NCBI GenBank assembly: GCA_002480085.1 | Contig: DKPJ01000017.1 | Location: 248,001-312,000, forward strand | From: Enterobacteriaceae bacterium UBA7338 | Lineage (GTDB): Bacteria; Pseudomonadota; Gammaproteobacteria; Enterobacterales; Enterobacteriaceae | Length of the DNA stretch: 64,000 bases | Reading direction: 5' to 3' | Part shown: positions 26,967 through 35,366 of the stretch, one piece after another | Numbering within the stretch: position 1 is the first letter of the stretch | Layout: each line of letters begins with the position of its first letter | The notes under the pieces: model-generated | What the model was told of the DNA's origin: nothing | The model's database searches: none | What the model saw: the letters and a program-made list of their open reading frames with translations, nothing else | Program-made: the position numbers and the translations under genes

Positions 26967-27740
26967 CTAATAGGCCGCCACCGCCCGCGCCATCTCCCGG
27001 CTGTACTGCTGGCTGGCATTCACCAGCATCCGCGTATAGTCGGTTTTTGCCTGACCGCTCACCAGATCGTCTACCGCCAGCGTCTCGAGGATCTTGCCGT
27101 ACTGCATCACGGCAATCTTCTGGCACAGGTGCGCAATCACCCCGAGGTCGTGGGTCACCATTAGATAGGTCAGCTTCGACTCCTGATGCAGCTCCGCCAG
27201 CAGGTTGAGGATCTCCGCCTGCACCGACACATCCAGCGCCGAGGTCGGTTCATCCAGCAGCAGCACCTGTGGCTCGAGGATCAGCGCCCGGGCGATAGCC
27301 ACGCGCTGGCGCTGACCGCCGGAGAGCTGGTGCGGGAAGCGATCGCGAAAAGCACGGTTCAGCCCCACCCGGTCCAGCAGACGGTTCACCCGGCGGTCCC
27401 GGTCGCTGATGCCGTGAATATGCAGCGGCTCCTCGAGAATATCGCCGATGGTGTGGCGCGGATGCAGCGAGCCGTAGGGATCCTGAAACACCATCTGCAC
27501 CAGCCGGCAGCGCTGCGGGTTGAGCCGATGCTCCAGCGGCTGGCTGTTGATGGTCAGCTCGCCGTCCCAGTGGGTAAACAGCCCTGCCAGGCACTTCAGC
27601 ACCGTGGTTTTACCCGAGCCGGACTCACCCACCAGGCCGTAAATCTCCCCCGGCTGCACGTTAAAGCTCACGTCGTACAGCACCTGGTTACGCTTCTCCC
27701 CTTCGCCAAAGGCCAGGTTCAGATTTTTTACATCGATCAT
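26967..27740 (-). CDS. Dpp/Opp-type ABC importer ATPase (DppF-like)
   Basis: This 257-aa nucleotide-binding subunit has Walker A GESGSGKTT (about 38-46), the signature LSGGQRQRVAIARAL, Walker B VLLLDEPTSALD and the switch His in VTHDLG. It is the last gene of a six-gene cluster running from 33341 down to 26967 and pairs with the other ATPase upstream (27751-28623), as in all Dpp/Opp systems. Substrate cannot be read from the ATPase. It starts at 27740 after a ggagcgt ribosome site, 11 nt after the preceding gene. Confidence 0.92.
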   Translation of the reverse strand: MIDVKNLNLAFGEGEKRNQVLYDVSFNVQPGEIYGLVGESGSGKTTVLKCLAGLFTHWDGELTINSQPLEHRLNPQRCRLVQMVFQDPYGSLHPRHTIGDILEEPLHIHGISDRDRRVNRLLDRVGLNRAFRDRFPHQLSGGQRQRVAIARALILEPQVLLLDEPTSALDVSVQAEILNLLAELHQESKLTYLMVTHDLGVIAHLCQKIAVMQYGKILETLAVDDLVSGQAKTDYTRMLVNASQQYSREMARAVAAY

Positions 27741-27750
27741 AATACGCTCC

Positions 27751-28623
27751 TTACTCGCTAAGCCAGCTGGCCTGACGCTGCAAAACCGGCAGGACAGGAC
27801 GACGGTGGTGGATCTCCGGCAGGGCGCTGATTAGCCCCTGGGTGTAGGGGTGCCGGGCGTTGTGCAGATCGCAGGCGGCGATCGACTCCACCACCCGTCC
27901 GGCGTACATCACCAGCACCCGGTCGCAGAAGCTGCGCACCAGGTTGATATCGTGGCTGATGAAAATCAGCCCCAGCCCGCGGGACTGGACCAGATCGTCC
28001 AGCAGCCCCAGCACCTGTAAACGCACCGAAACGTCAAGCGCCGAAGTGGGTTCGTCGGCGATCACCAGCTCGGGATTGGTGATCAGCATCATGGCGATCA
28101 TGATGCGCTGCCCCTGCCCGCCGGAGATCTCGTGCGGATAGAGGTTATAGACACGCTCGGGCTGGCGGATACGCACCACGTCGAGCATCTCCAGCACTTT
28201 GGCCTTCGCCTCGGCCTTGCGCCCCGGATGATGGGTCAGCCAGGCCTCGGCAATCTGATCCCCAACGCACACTACCGGGTTGAGGGAGTATTTCGGGTCC
28301 TGCATGATCATCGAGATCCGCTTGCCGCGCACGGTGCGCATCTGCGCCTCGCTGGCGCTGCGCAGATCGATATCGCCGAAGTGCATCCGTTCGGCGGTAA
28401 TGCGCGCCTTAGCCGGGTGCAGGCGCATCAGCGCCCGGCCAACTGTGGATTTACCGGAGCCGGATTCGCCGACGATGGCGAGCTTCTCCCGGCCCAGCTG
28501 AAAGGAGACGCCGCGCACCGCGTTGGTGATCGTGCGTCCGTTGATAAAATCGACGTGGAGATCGCGCACGTCGAGCAGAGGTGCGTTATTCGCTGCGAGG
28601 ATCGAGGATGTCACGTAGGCCAT
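27751..28623 (-). CDS. Dpp/Opp-type ABC importer ATPase (DppD-like)
   Basis: This 290-aa ATPase has Walker A GESGSGKST, signature ISGGQGQRIMIAMML, Walker B LVIADEPTSALD and the C-terminal extension (HPYTQGLISALPE) of the oligopeptide ATPases. Its start overlaps the permease gene's 3' end by 38 nt; a GTG at 28614 is an alternative giving a smaller overlap. It works with the second ATPase and the two permeases at the inner membrane. Confidence 0.92.
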   Translation of the reverse strand: MAYVTSSILAANNAPLLDVRDLHVDFINGRTITNAVRGVSFQLGREKLAIVGESGSGKSTVGRALMRLHPAKARITAERMHFGDIDLRSASEAQMRTVRGKRISMIMQDPKYSLNPVVCVGDQIAEAWLTHHPGRKAEAKAKVLEMLDVVRIRQPERVYNLYPHEISGGQGQRIMIAMMLITNPELVIADEPTSALDVSVRLQVLGLLDDLVQSRGLGLIFISHDINLVRSFCDRVLVMYAGRVVESIAACDLHNARHPYTQGLISALPEIHHRRPVLPVLQRQASWLSE

Positions 28624-29491
28624 CTCCTAAGAAGTTGAACGCCAGGCTGTTGATCAGGATCGCCAGCCCCGGAATAGTCACTACCCACCAGCACTCCATC
28701 ATGTAGGTGCGACCGCTGGAGATCATCGCCCCCCACTCCGGCTCCGGCGGCTGCGCGCCGAGGCCGAGGAAGCCCAGCCCGGCGGCGGTCAGGATGATCC
28801 CTGCCATGTTCATAGTGATGCGGATGATCACTGATGGCAGGCAGAGCGGCACGATGTGACGCCACAGCACGCGCACCGGTGACGCCCCCTGCAAGCGCAC
28901 CGCCGAGATAAAGTCGGCCTGGCGCAGGGAGAGGGTTTCGGCCCGCGCCAGACGGGCAATCGGCGGCCAGGCGGTCAGGGTAATGGCGATCACCACGTGC
29001 TCAAGCCCAGGGCCAAGGGCGGCCACGAACGCCAGAGCCAGCACCAGGCTCGGGAAGGAGATAAAGATATCGGTGACGCGCATCAGCACCGTATCGACCT
29101 TGCCGCCGAAGTAGCCCGCGCTCACCCCCAACAGCAGGCCCAGCGGTCCGACGGTAACCGACACCAGCAGCACGATATAGAGCGTGATGCGCGCCCCGTA
29201 GACCAGGCGGCTGAAGATGTCGCGGCCAAACTCATCGGTGCCAAACCAGTGCTGGGCGTTCGGGGCCTGCAATGCAGCGTTGAGATCCTGCACCAGCGGG
29301 TTATAGGGAGCGATCCACGGCGCGAAGGCGGCCACCACCAGCAGCAGGAAGATAATCCCTCCCCCGATGGCGGTCAGCGGGTTACGGGCCATCTTGCCAA
29401 TAAAACCGCCGGTGCGGGCCAGGGCGCGCTTCAGACGCAGGCGGCTTTCATTTCCGCCGCCGGTTACGGGCGTATCCAGAGAGACCGTCAT
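28586..29491 (-). CDS. Dpp/Opp-type ABC importer permease (DppC-like)
   Basis: This 301-aa inner-membrane permease has a first TM at about 42-63, then four to five more. The HWFGTDEFGRDIFSRL motif typical of DppC-type proteins follows TM1, and the EAA loop (RAETLSLRQADFISAVRLQG region) contacts the ATPases. Its ATG overlaps the preceding permease stop by 4 nt. Confidence 0.93.
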   Translation of the reverse strand: MTVSLDTPVTGGGNESRLRLKRALARTGGFIGKMARNPLTAIGGGIIFLLLVVAAFAPWIAPYNPLVQDLNAALQAPNAQHWFGTDEFGRDIFSRLVYGARITLYIVLLVSVTVGPLGLLLGVSAGYFGGKVDTVLMRVTDIFISFPSLVLALAFVAALGPGLEHVVIAITLTAWPPIARLARAETLSLRQADFISAVRLQGASPVRVLWRHIVPLCLPSVIIRITMNMAGIILTAAGLGFLGLGAQPPEPEWGAMISSGRTYMMECWWVVTIPGLAILINSLAFNFLGDGLRDILDPRSE

Positions 29492-30525
29492 GATTTCGTC
29501 CTCGGGTCAAAGAGTTGGTAGAGCATGTCGGAGAGCAGGTTGAGCATCACGAAGATCACCCCCACCAGCAGCACGCAGCCCATTACCGCATTCATATCCC
29601 CCAGCAGCAGGCTACCGGTGAGGTAGGAGCCAAAGCCCGGCCACGAGAAGACGGTTTCGATCAGCACCGCCCCCTCCAGCAGCGAGCCGTAGGCCAGCGC
29701 CACCACCGTCAGGAGCTGCACAAGGATGTTGCGAAACGCATGGTTCCAGATCACCTGCCGCTCGGTTAAGCCTTTCACCCGGGCGGTGATGATGAACTCC
29801 TGCGAGAGCTGGGCCAGCATAAAGCTGCGGGTCATCCGGCTGATGTAGGCCAGAGAGTGGAAACCGAGCAGCGATGCGGGTAGCACCAGGTGATTGACGG
29901 CGTTCCAGAACACCTGGGCGTTCCCCGCCAGCAGCGCATCGATGGTAAAGAGTCCGGTCCGGCGCGGCACCAGCCCCTCAAGGCCCATATCCAGCCGTCC
30001 CGCCCCGCCGACCCAGCCCAGCCAGGCGTAGAACAGCAGCAGGCCCATCATCCCCACCCAGAAGATCGGCGTGGAGTAGCCCGCCAGGCTGATGATGCGT
30101 ACCACATAGTCTGAGACCGAGTTGCGACGCGCGGCGGCCAGCACCCCCAGCGGAATACCGAGGCCCGCCCCAACGATAATCGCCATGGTCGCCAGCTCCA
30201 GCGTCGCCGGGAAGACGCGCAGAATATCGTCCGTTACCGGTTTGCCGGTCAGCAGAGCGTTACCGAGATCGCCGTGCAGCAGATTGTTAAAGTAGATGCC
30301 AAACTGGGTCAGGAGGGATTTATCGAACCCCAGCTGCTGGTAAACCTGCTGGTAGGTGCTCTGGTCGGCGTCCGGGCCGACGATCGCCAGCACAGGATCC
30401 ACCGGCATCACCCGACCAATAAAGAAGGTCAGCAGCAGCAGGCCAAACAGGGTGACCAGCACCTGGCCGAGCCGGTTTGAGAACCGCCTGGCGCGGGAGC
30501 CGGGCGCTAAGATTGCGACACTCAT
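29488..30525 (-). CDS. Dpp/Opp-type ABC importer permease (DppB-like)
   Basis: This 345-aa permease has TM1 at about 19-40, the LGFDKSLLTQFGIYFNNLL-type periplasmic loop and the LGDLGNALLTGKPV segment seen in DppB proteins, then the EAA loop with TARVKGLTERQVIWNHAFRN. The ATG overlaps the stop of the binding-protein gene by 4 nt. It forms the channel with the DppC-like permease. Confidence 0.93.
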   Translation of the reverse strand: MSVAILAPGSRARRFSNRLGQVLVTLFGLLLLTFFIGRVMPVDPVLAIVGPDADQSTYQQVYQQLGFDKSLLTQFGIYFNNLLHGDLGNALLTGKPVTDDILRVFPATLELATMAIIVGAGLGIPLGVLAAARRNSVSDYVVRIISLAGYSTPIFWVGMMGLLLFYAWLGWVGGAGRLDMGLEGLVPRRTGLFTIDALLAGNAQVFWNAVNHLVLPASLLGFHSLAYISRMTRSFMLAQLSQEFIITARVKGLTERQVIWNHAFRNILVQLLTVVALAYGSLLEGAVLIETVFSWPGFGSYLTGSLLLGDMNAVMGCVLLVGVIFVMLNLLSDMLYQLFDPRTKS

Positions 30526-32150
30526 CCTTTGGTTCCTCCGGTATGAATCGGCTCTTTATAGACCTCACGCAGGAAGGTAGTGGCGGAGGGGTGAGACTGG
30601 AAGTTTTTCACCTCGTTGCGCACCACAACCGAATCCACCATCTGGGAGAGCGGTACCAGGGCCGGGATCAGCTGATCGTAGCGGGTCTGGATCTGTTGAT
30701 AGTCAGCAATCTGCTTCTGCGGATCGCGCTCCAGCAGCGCTCTATCGATCATCTCGTTGAGCGGTTTATCGTAAAAACCAGTGCGCCAGCCCTGGAAGTT
30801 GGTCAGCCGCGCCTCGTCGCTGTTGTCCGGGTTGTAGACCAGCGCGCGCAGGCTGGAGTGTGGATGTGGCTCCACCCCGCTGCCGCCGCGCCCGACCAGG
30901 ATGTCAAACTTACGCTCGCGCATCGCGCCGTAGATCTGGTTCCCGGTGCCGGTAATGATTTTGGCGTTAATGCCCGCCTGCATCAGGGTGGACTGCACGG
31001 CGATGGCGATATTGAGGAACGGCTGATCCGCCAGCACCCGCAGGGTGGTATCAAAGCCGTTCGGGTAGCCCGCCTCGGCCAGCAGCTTTTTCGCCCGGGG
31101 AATGTCCAGCCGATAGCCGGGGTCCGGCAGCGTCGATGGCATTCCGGCTTTGATCGGGCGCTGGTGCAGTACGCCGTAGCCCGGCATCAGCGCCTTGTTG
31201 ATCCCCTGATAGTCGATGAGGTAGCGCACCGCCTCACGCACCTTCGGATTAGCAAAGTGCGGCTCCTTCATGCTCATTGCCACGTAGTAGACCGTCCCGC
31301 GCTGCACCGCCTCAACGGTGACGTCGGGATCCTTACGCAGGGCGTTGATGTCCGACACCGCCATGCTGTTGGCGATATCGAGATCGCCCTTGGCAATCAT
31401 CAGGCGCAGGGTCTGCGACTCCTGGAAATGACGCAGCACGATGCGGCTCATCTTCGGCTCTTCCCGCCAGTAGGTCGGGTTACGCTTCATGCGCAGCACA
31501 TCTTTTGCCTGCCAGGTCTCGAGCATAAAGGGACCGGAGCCGGCTTCGTTGGTGGTCAACCAGCGGTTGCCCCAGTCGTTATTGACCTCATGGCTCTGCA
31601 CCGTTTTGCTGTCGAGCACGCCAAGATTGCCCAGCGCGCCAAGGGAGTAGATCACCAGCTGCGGATCGTTGGCCTTCGGCAGGACAATCTGCACGGTGTA
31701 GCTATCCGGGGCGCTCACCTGATCGTCAATGTTCTTTTTGCTAAAGCCGTAGGATTTCCACACCGAGGCCTGGGCAAGGTTGAGGTGCAGCAGGCGGCGC
31801 ATCGACCACACCACGTCTTCGGCGGTCAGCGGGTTGCCGGAGTGAAACTTCACGTCCTTTCGCAGGTGAAAGGTCAGAGTTTTGCCATCCGGGCTGATGG
31901 CCCAGGATTCAGCCAGCGCCGGACGCACGTTGGTAAGCTGGTTGGGATCCAGCTCCACCAGCGAGTCGTAGAGATTGACGACGATGCCCACCACTTCGTT
32001 ACCGGTCATCGCCGCCGGATCGAGGCTCAGCAGGTTGTTCATGTTCATGCCGATGATGAGCTGATCCGGCGGCGTGGCCGCCAGCGCTGCCCCGCTCCCC
32101 ATCACCAGCGAGAGCGCCAGCAGGCTAGCCCTCAACGCGTTTTTTTTCAT
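30522..32150 (-). CDS. Periplasmic substrate-binding protein, DppA/OppA family (SBP_bac_5)
   Basis: This protein of about 542 aa has a signal peptide beginning MKKNALRASLLALSLVMG and cleaved after an ALA-A site, then the family-5 solute-binding fold (AESWAISPDGKTLTFHLR near 90 and the LTAEDVVWSM motif). The start at 32150 puts the positively charged signal first; an ATG at 32162 adds MAVY. Family 5 proteins bind peptides, but also nickel, oligosaccharides and opines, so the substrate is open. The linked enolase-superfamily enzyme suggests a carboxylate-bearing substrate. Confidence 0.92.
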   Translation of the reverse strand: MKKNALRASLLALSLVMGSGAALAATPPDQLIIGMNMNNLLSLDPAAMTGNEVVGIVVNLYDSLVELDPNQLTNVRPALAESWAISPDGKTLTFHLRKDVKFHSGNPLTAEDVVWSMRRLLHLNLAQASVWKSYGFSKKNIDDQVSAPDSYTVQIVLPKANDPQLVIYSLGALGNLGVLDSKTVQSHEVNNDWGNRWLTTNEAGSGPFMLETWQAKDVLRMKRNPTYWREEPKMSRIVLRHFQESQTLRLMIAKGDLDIANSMAVSDINALRKDPDVTVEAVQRGTVYYVAMSMKEPHFANPKVREAVRYLIDYQGINKALMPGYGVLHQRPIKAGMPSTLPDPGYRLDIPRAKKLLAEAGYPNGFDTTLRVLADQPFLNIAIAVQSTLMQAGINAKIITGTGNQIYGAMRERKFDILVGRGGSGVEPHPHSSLRALVYNPDNSDEARLTNFQGWRTGFYDKPLNEMIDRALLERDPQKQIADYQQIQTRYDQLIPALVPLSQMVDSVVVRNEVKNFQSHPSATTFLREVYKEPIHTGGTKG

Positions 32151-32186
32151 GTATACCGCCATAGGGTAAGAGGTTTTTATTATTTG

Positions 32187-33341
32187 TCAGTCGTGGCTGA
32201 CGGTATTGGCTTCGATATACGCAAAATTGATCTCTTCGCCGAGGCCAGGGCGCTGCGGCAGGTGGACAAAGCCCTCGTCATCCATCGGATCGACAATGCT
32301 GTTGAGGTAGGCGGCAGGCTCGTCGTAGTCGAGGAACGGGTGCAGCAGGCCGCGCTCGTACCAGCGGCAGTTGCGGATCGCCCCCACCACCGCCAGGCTG
32401 GCCGCACCGTTACCATGCACTTCGCAGTCCATGCCGAAGGCTTCCGCGAGGCTGGCCACTTTCAGCGTCGGGGAGATACCGCCAACGCCGTTGGATCCGG
32501 CACGCAGAATGTCGCAGGCCCCCGCTTTCACCCAGTCGGCGCGGCTGTGGTGCTTACCGCCCAGGCTCTCCGGCCCGATAATCGGAATAGAGAGGTTCTC
32601 TGCCAGCCAGGCGTAGGAGGACATGCTCTCCTCCTCCATCGGCTCTTCAAACCAGGCAAAGTTGAGCTTCTCCAGCTCCTTGCCGATATAGAGCGCCTCG
32701 GTACGGCTGTACCAGTGGTAGCCGTCGATCATCAGGTCGATATCCGGCCCGACGGCTTCGCGCACGGCGGCGCAGGCCTTAACGTCCATCTTAGGATTAG
32801 GCGCAAACGACACCGGCGGCATCCAGGTGTGAAGCTTGATGGCCTTATAGCCGCGGGCGACGAGGGTTTCGGCAAAGGCGGCGTACTCCTCTGGCGTAGA
32901 TAGCCCACCCGGCAGATCGTCCCCGCACATGGTGCTGCCGTAGGCTGGAACCTTGTCACGGAAGCCGCCGAGCAGCTTATAGACTGGAACGTTGAGCTTG
33001 CGGCCAATCAGATCCCACAGCGCCTGCTCAACAAAGGAGAGCGCCCGCTCGGTGAGCTGGTGGGCGCTGCCGCGCTGCCAGTGGACCAGATCCTGCCAGA
33101 TGCGCTCGCGGTTGAACGGATCCTGACCCACCATCACCTTGCGGAAGAAGGTGGTCACGACAAAGGGACGTACCACTTCCGGCGGCGCAAAAGAGAACCC
33201 CTGGCTGCCATCATCAGCGGTAATGGTCAGCATCGCCATCTTTGCCATGCTCTCTGGGCCAGGATGGGAGTGGCCAGCGCTATCGGAAACACGACGGGTG
33301 GGATACTGAAAAACGGTGACGTTTACAGATTCAATTTTCAT
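32187..33341 (-). CDS. Mandelate racemase / muconate lactonizing enzyme family protein
   Basis: This 384-aa enolase-superfamily enzyme would abstract the proton alpha to a carboxylate (dehydration, racemisation or cycloisomerisation). Metal ligands are visible as the Asp in DLMIDGYHW, the Glu in WFEEPMEEE and the Glu in IIGPESLGG. A KLH element (YKAIKLHTW) holds the first general base, and a His lies in DCEVHGNGAAS. The KxH form points to acid-sugar dehydratases rather than dipeptide epimerases (KxK), but I cannot name the substrate. The start at 33341 (MKIESVNV) follows aaggatcc; the 48-residue upstream extension is noncoding. It is first in the importer operon. Confidence 0.88.
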   Translation of the reverse strand: MKIESVNVTVFQYPTRRVSDSAGHSHPGPESMAKMAMLTITADDGSQGFSFAPPEVVRPFVVTTFFRKVMVGQDPFNRERIWQDLVHWQRGSAHQLTERALSFVEQALWDLIGRKLNVPVYKLLGGFRDKVPAYGSTMCGDDLPGGLSTPEEYAAFAETLVARGYKAIKLHTWMPPVSFAPNPKMDVKACAAVREAVGPDIDLMIDGYHWYSRTEALYIGKELEKLNFAWFEEPMEEESMSSYAWLAENLSIPIIGPESLGGKHHSRADWVKAGACDILRAGSNGVGGISPTLKVASLAEAFGMDCEVHGNGAASLAVVGAIRNCRWYERGLLHPFLDYDEPAAYLNSIVDPMDDEGFVHLPQRPGLGEEINFAYIEANTVSHD

Positions 33342-33477
33342 TACGGATCCTTGTCTCAGGTGGCCTGCTTCATTTTGAAAAGCTGTTTCAGATGTAAATG
33401 TATGCAGATTTTTTAGCCGCTGCCTCAGACAATTTCCGCTAAGCAACGGGTGATTTTTGGGCAATAGCACAGGGCCG

Positions 33478-33493
33478 AGTGACACTTTTCACA
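33478..33493 (-). promoter_or_regulatory. Candidate CRP site upstream of the enolase-superfamily/ABC operon
   Basis: AGTGA-cacttt-TCACA matches the CRP core TGTGA-N6-TCACA at nine of ten positions. It lies about 140 bp before the operon start. A second strong half site AAATGTGA is at 33505-33512. I could not pair it with a clear -10, so activation is inferred. The remainder of 33342-33670 holds only a REP element. Confidence 0.45.
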
Positions 33494-33562
33494 AAAGAGA
33501 GGGGAAATGTGATGCAGATCGGGAGGGTATGCGTTGTAAATTGAAATAGGGTTTCGTTCCGA

Positions 33563-33643
33563 AGGCCGGGCCAGCGCCAGCGCCGCCCGGCATTGCAGCT
33601 TTTACCCAGAAACGCCCGGTGGCGCTGCGCTTACCGGGCCTAC
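33563..33643. repeat. REP/BIME element between fbaB and the ABC operon
   Basis: Two inverted REP-type arms (aggccgggccagcgccagcg and gcgctgcgcttaccgggcc) flank a short spacer, forming a BIME behind fbaB. Confidence 0.75.
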
Positions 33644-33670
33644 TCACCAACTAAAGTATGTTGTAACTAA

Positions 33671-34723
33671 TTAGGCAATGGTCACTTTATTATCCAGGTA
33701 GACGTCCTGCACGGCGTTAATCAGCTTCACGCCGTCGGCCATCGTTTTCTTAAACGCTTTCCGGCCAAGGATCAGCCCCATGCCGCCCGCGCGCTTGTTG
33801 ATCACCGCCGTACGCACTGCCTCGGTGAGGTCAGCCTCGCCTCCCGACGCGCCGCCGGAGTTGATCAGCCCCACGCGGCCCATATAGCAGTTTGCCAGCT
33901 GGTAGCGCACCAGGTCGATAGGGTTATCGGTGGTAAGTTTGCTGTAGACGCGCTCGTCGGTATAACCATACTTAACCGCATTATAGCCGCCGTTGTTCTC
34001 CGCCATCTTCTGCTTAACGATATCCGCCCCAATGGTGGCCGCCAGGTGGTTGGCCTGCCCGGTGAGATCGGCAGAGACGTGATAGTCCACGCCGTCCTTT
34101 TTGAAATCGGCGTTGCGCAGATAGGCCCACAGTACGGTCACCATTCCCAGCTCATGGGCGCGCTCAAAGGCACTAGAGATCTCTTCGATCTGACGGCGCG
34201 ACTGCTCGGAGCCAAAGTAGATGGTCGCCCCCACGGCAACTGCCCCCATATTGAACGCCTGCTCTACGCTGGCATAGAGCGTCTGGTCAAAGGTGTTGGG
34301 GTAGCTCAAGGTTTCGTTATGGTTAAGCTTCACGAGGAACGGAATGCGGTGCGCATAGCGGCGCGATACCGAGGCCAGCACGCCGTAGGTAGAGGCGACG
34401 CAGTTACAGCCCGCTTCAATGGCCAGCTCAACGATGTTTTTTGGATCGAAATAGAGCGGGTTAGCAGCAAACGATGCGCCCGCCGAGTGCTCTACGCCCT
34501 GGTCAACCGGCAGAATCGACAGATAGCCGGTTCCCGCCAGACGGCCTGTATTATAGAGCGTTTGCATATTACGGAGGACGGCCGGGGGACGGTTATTATC
34601 GACCATCACGCGATCGACATAGTCGTGTCCTGGCAGATAGAGCTGGTCGGCTGGAATAGTCATACAACGATGCTGCAACAGGCTGTCGGCATCTTTGCCA
34701 AGCAGCTGCGTAATATCAGTCAT
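33671..34723 (-). CDS. fbaB: Class I fructose-bisphosphate aldolase (DhnA type)
   Basis: This 350-aa protein is nearly identical to E. coli FbaB over its length (MTDITQLLGKDADSLLQHRC start, 350 aa). It cleaves fructose 1,6-bisphosphate to DHAP and glyceraldehyde 3-phosphate by Schiff-base chemistry and is favoured under gluconeogenic conditions. The phosphate-binding region INSGGASGGEADL is visible near residue 285. A GC hairpin (GTTCGCC-cgca-GGCGAAC, 34741-34758) stands in the leader, and a Cra-like half-match GCTGAAAAGTTATT is at 34853-34866. Confidence 0.97.
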   Translation of the reverse strand: MTDITQLLGKDADSLLQHRCMTIPADQLYLPGHDYVDRVMVDNNRPPAVLRNMQTLYNTGRLAGTGYLSILPVDQGVEHSAGASFAANPLYFDPKNIVELAIEAGCNCVASTYGVLASVSRRYAHRIPFLVKLNHNETLSYPNTFDQTLYASVEQAFNMGAVAVGATIYFGSEQSRRQIEEISSAFERAHELGMVTVLWAYLRNADFKKDGVDYHVSADLTGQANHLAATIGADIVKQKMAENNGGYNAVKYGYTDERVYSKLTTDNPIDLVRYQLANCYMGRVGLINSGGASGGEADLTEAVRTAVINKRAGGMGLILGRKAFKKTMADGVKLINAVQDVYLDNKVTIA

Positions 34724-34740
34724 GATGAGGCTCCCGTAAG

Positions 34741-34758
34741 GTTCGCCCGCAGGCGAAC
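34741..34758 (-). promoter_or_regulatory. Perfect hairpin in the fbaB leader
   Basis: Seven-base arms GTTCGCC and GGCGAAC with a four-base loop lie 18 nt before the fbaB ATG. There is no T-tract, so it is not a standard terminator. It could affect mRNA stability or ribosome access. Confidence 0.5.
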
Positions 34759-34784
34759 GTGGTTAGTCCTGCCCTGAGTTTGCA

Positions 34785-34825
34785 GGCAGAGTAAGCCTGG
34801 TACCGGGCAGCGGATTTTTCCAGCG
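34785..34825. repeat. Leader-segment repeat, copy A (upstream of fbaB)
   Basis: A 41-bp segment starting ggcagagtaagcctgg is repeated in the same orientation at 35273-35313, matching at about 32 of 41 positions with the first 16 identical. Each copy lies just upstream of a leftward gene (fbaB here, the first lipoprotein gene there), so a promoter or leader segment was duplicated. Confidence 0.7.
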
Positions 34826-34881
34826 GGGGGCCGATTTTGGTACTTCCGTATGGCTGAAAAGTTATTTGTACGCTGCGGTTA

Positions 34882-35247
34882 TCAGGAGGCTTTTAGAATG
34901 GTTATCCTGCCATTTTGATCGCTAAAAAATCGGAAGTGATACCAGTCCCCGTCTACCTGATAATTAAATGAGTAGATATAGCCCTTATCAAAGCGCGCTA
35001 GAAAGCATACGCCCGGGGTATGGACAAGGATCGGCTCCTCACCTACGGGAGAATAGGTGGACTTGAAATTATCTTTAGATGAGGTGAGGTTGTACGCCTC
35101 TATCTCTCCATCCTCAGCCGCCGTTAAACAGATATAGTTTTCGTAATGCTTAGTGCCAATGTGGCCCGTATAGGGGGATGGCCCGTTGCTTGTGCAGGCG
35201 CTTAGTAAGCAGGAGACAAAGAGCAATAGCAAAGCGGGCAGCTTCAT
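34882..35247 (-). CDS. Small periplasmic lipoprotein, putative T6SS-immunity-like family
   Basis: This 121-aa protein has a signal peptide with lipobox LLSAC (Cys at about residue 18), then a compact beta-rich domain with YTGHIGTKHYENYICL, LTSSKDNF and IYSFNYQVDGDWYHFRF. A longer frame to 35316 exists, but the ATG at 35247 starts the lipoprotein signal (MKLPALLLLFVSC). It is a paralogue of the gene at 35367 (shared YICxTxxxxxI, YxLTSSKxNF, YSFNYQxDxxW). Similar lipoproteins are annotated as putative T6SS immunity proteins; that role is inferred and no effector is adjacent. Confidence 0.75.
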   Translation of the reverse strand: MKLPALLLLFVSCLLSACTSNGPSPYTGHIGTKHYENYICLTAAEDGEIEAYNLTSSKDNFKSTYSPVGEEPILVHTPGVCFLARFDKGYIYSFNYQVDGDWYHFRFFSDQNGRITILKAS

Positions 35248-35267
35248 ATCATCCGATCCATTATCAC

Positions 35268-35314
35268 GCGCTGGCAGAGTAAGCCTGGCGCCGAGTACAG
35301 GTTTTTGCCAGCGC
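35268..35314. repeat. Leader-segment repeat copy B within a 9-bp inverted repeat
   Basis: The second copy of the 41-bp segment is enclosed by perfect 9-bp arms GCGCTGGCA (35268-35276) and TGCCAGCGC (35306-35314). It lies between the two lipoprotein genes and could serve as terminator of the upstream one or leader of the downstream one. Confidence 0.65.
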
Positions 35315-35366
35315 ACAAGGTATTTTACTACTTTTGGCTTACTAAAAGCGAACTGACAGCCACCTT

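Noticed and set aside
30477..32903. 808-codon plus-strand open frame across the binding-protein and enolase-superfamily genes
   Set aside because: It spans two confirmed minus-strand genes, has His/Gln/Arg-biased composition and no family similarity.
34853..34866. Cra-like site GCTGAAAAGTTATT upstream of fbaB
   Set aside because: Only about 10 of 14 positions match the Cra palindrome and the right half is poor; mentioned in the fbaB entry but not listed as a site.
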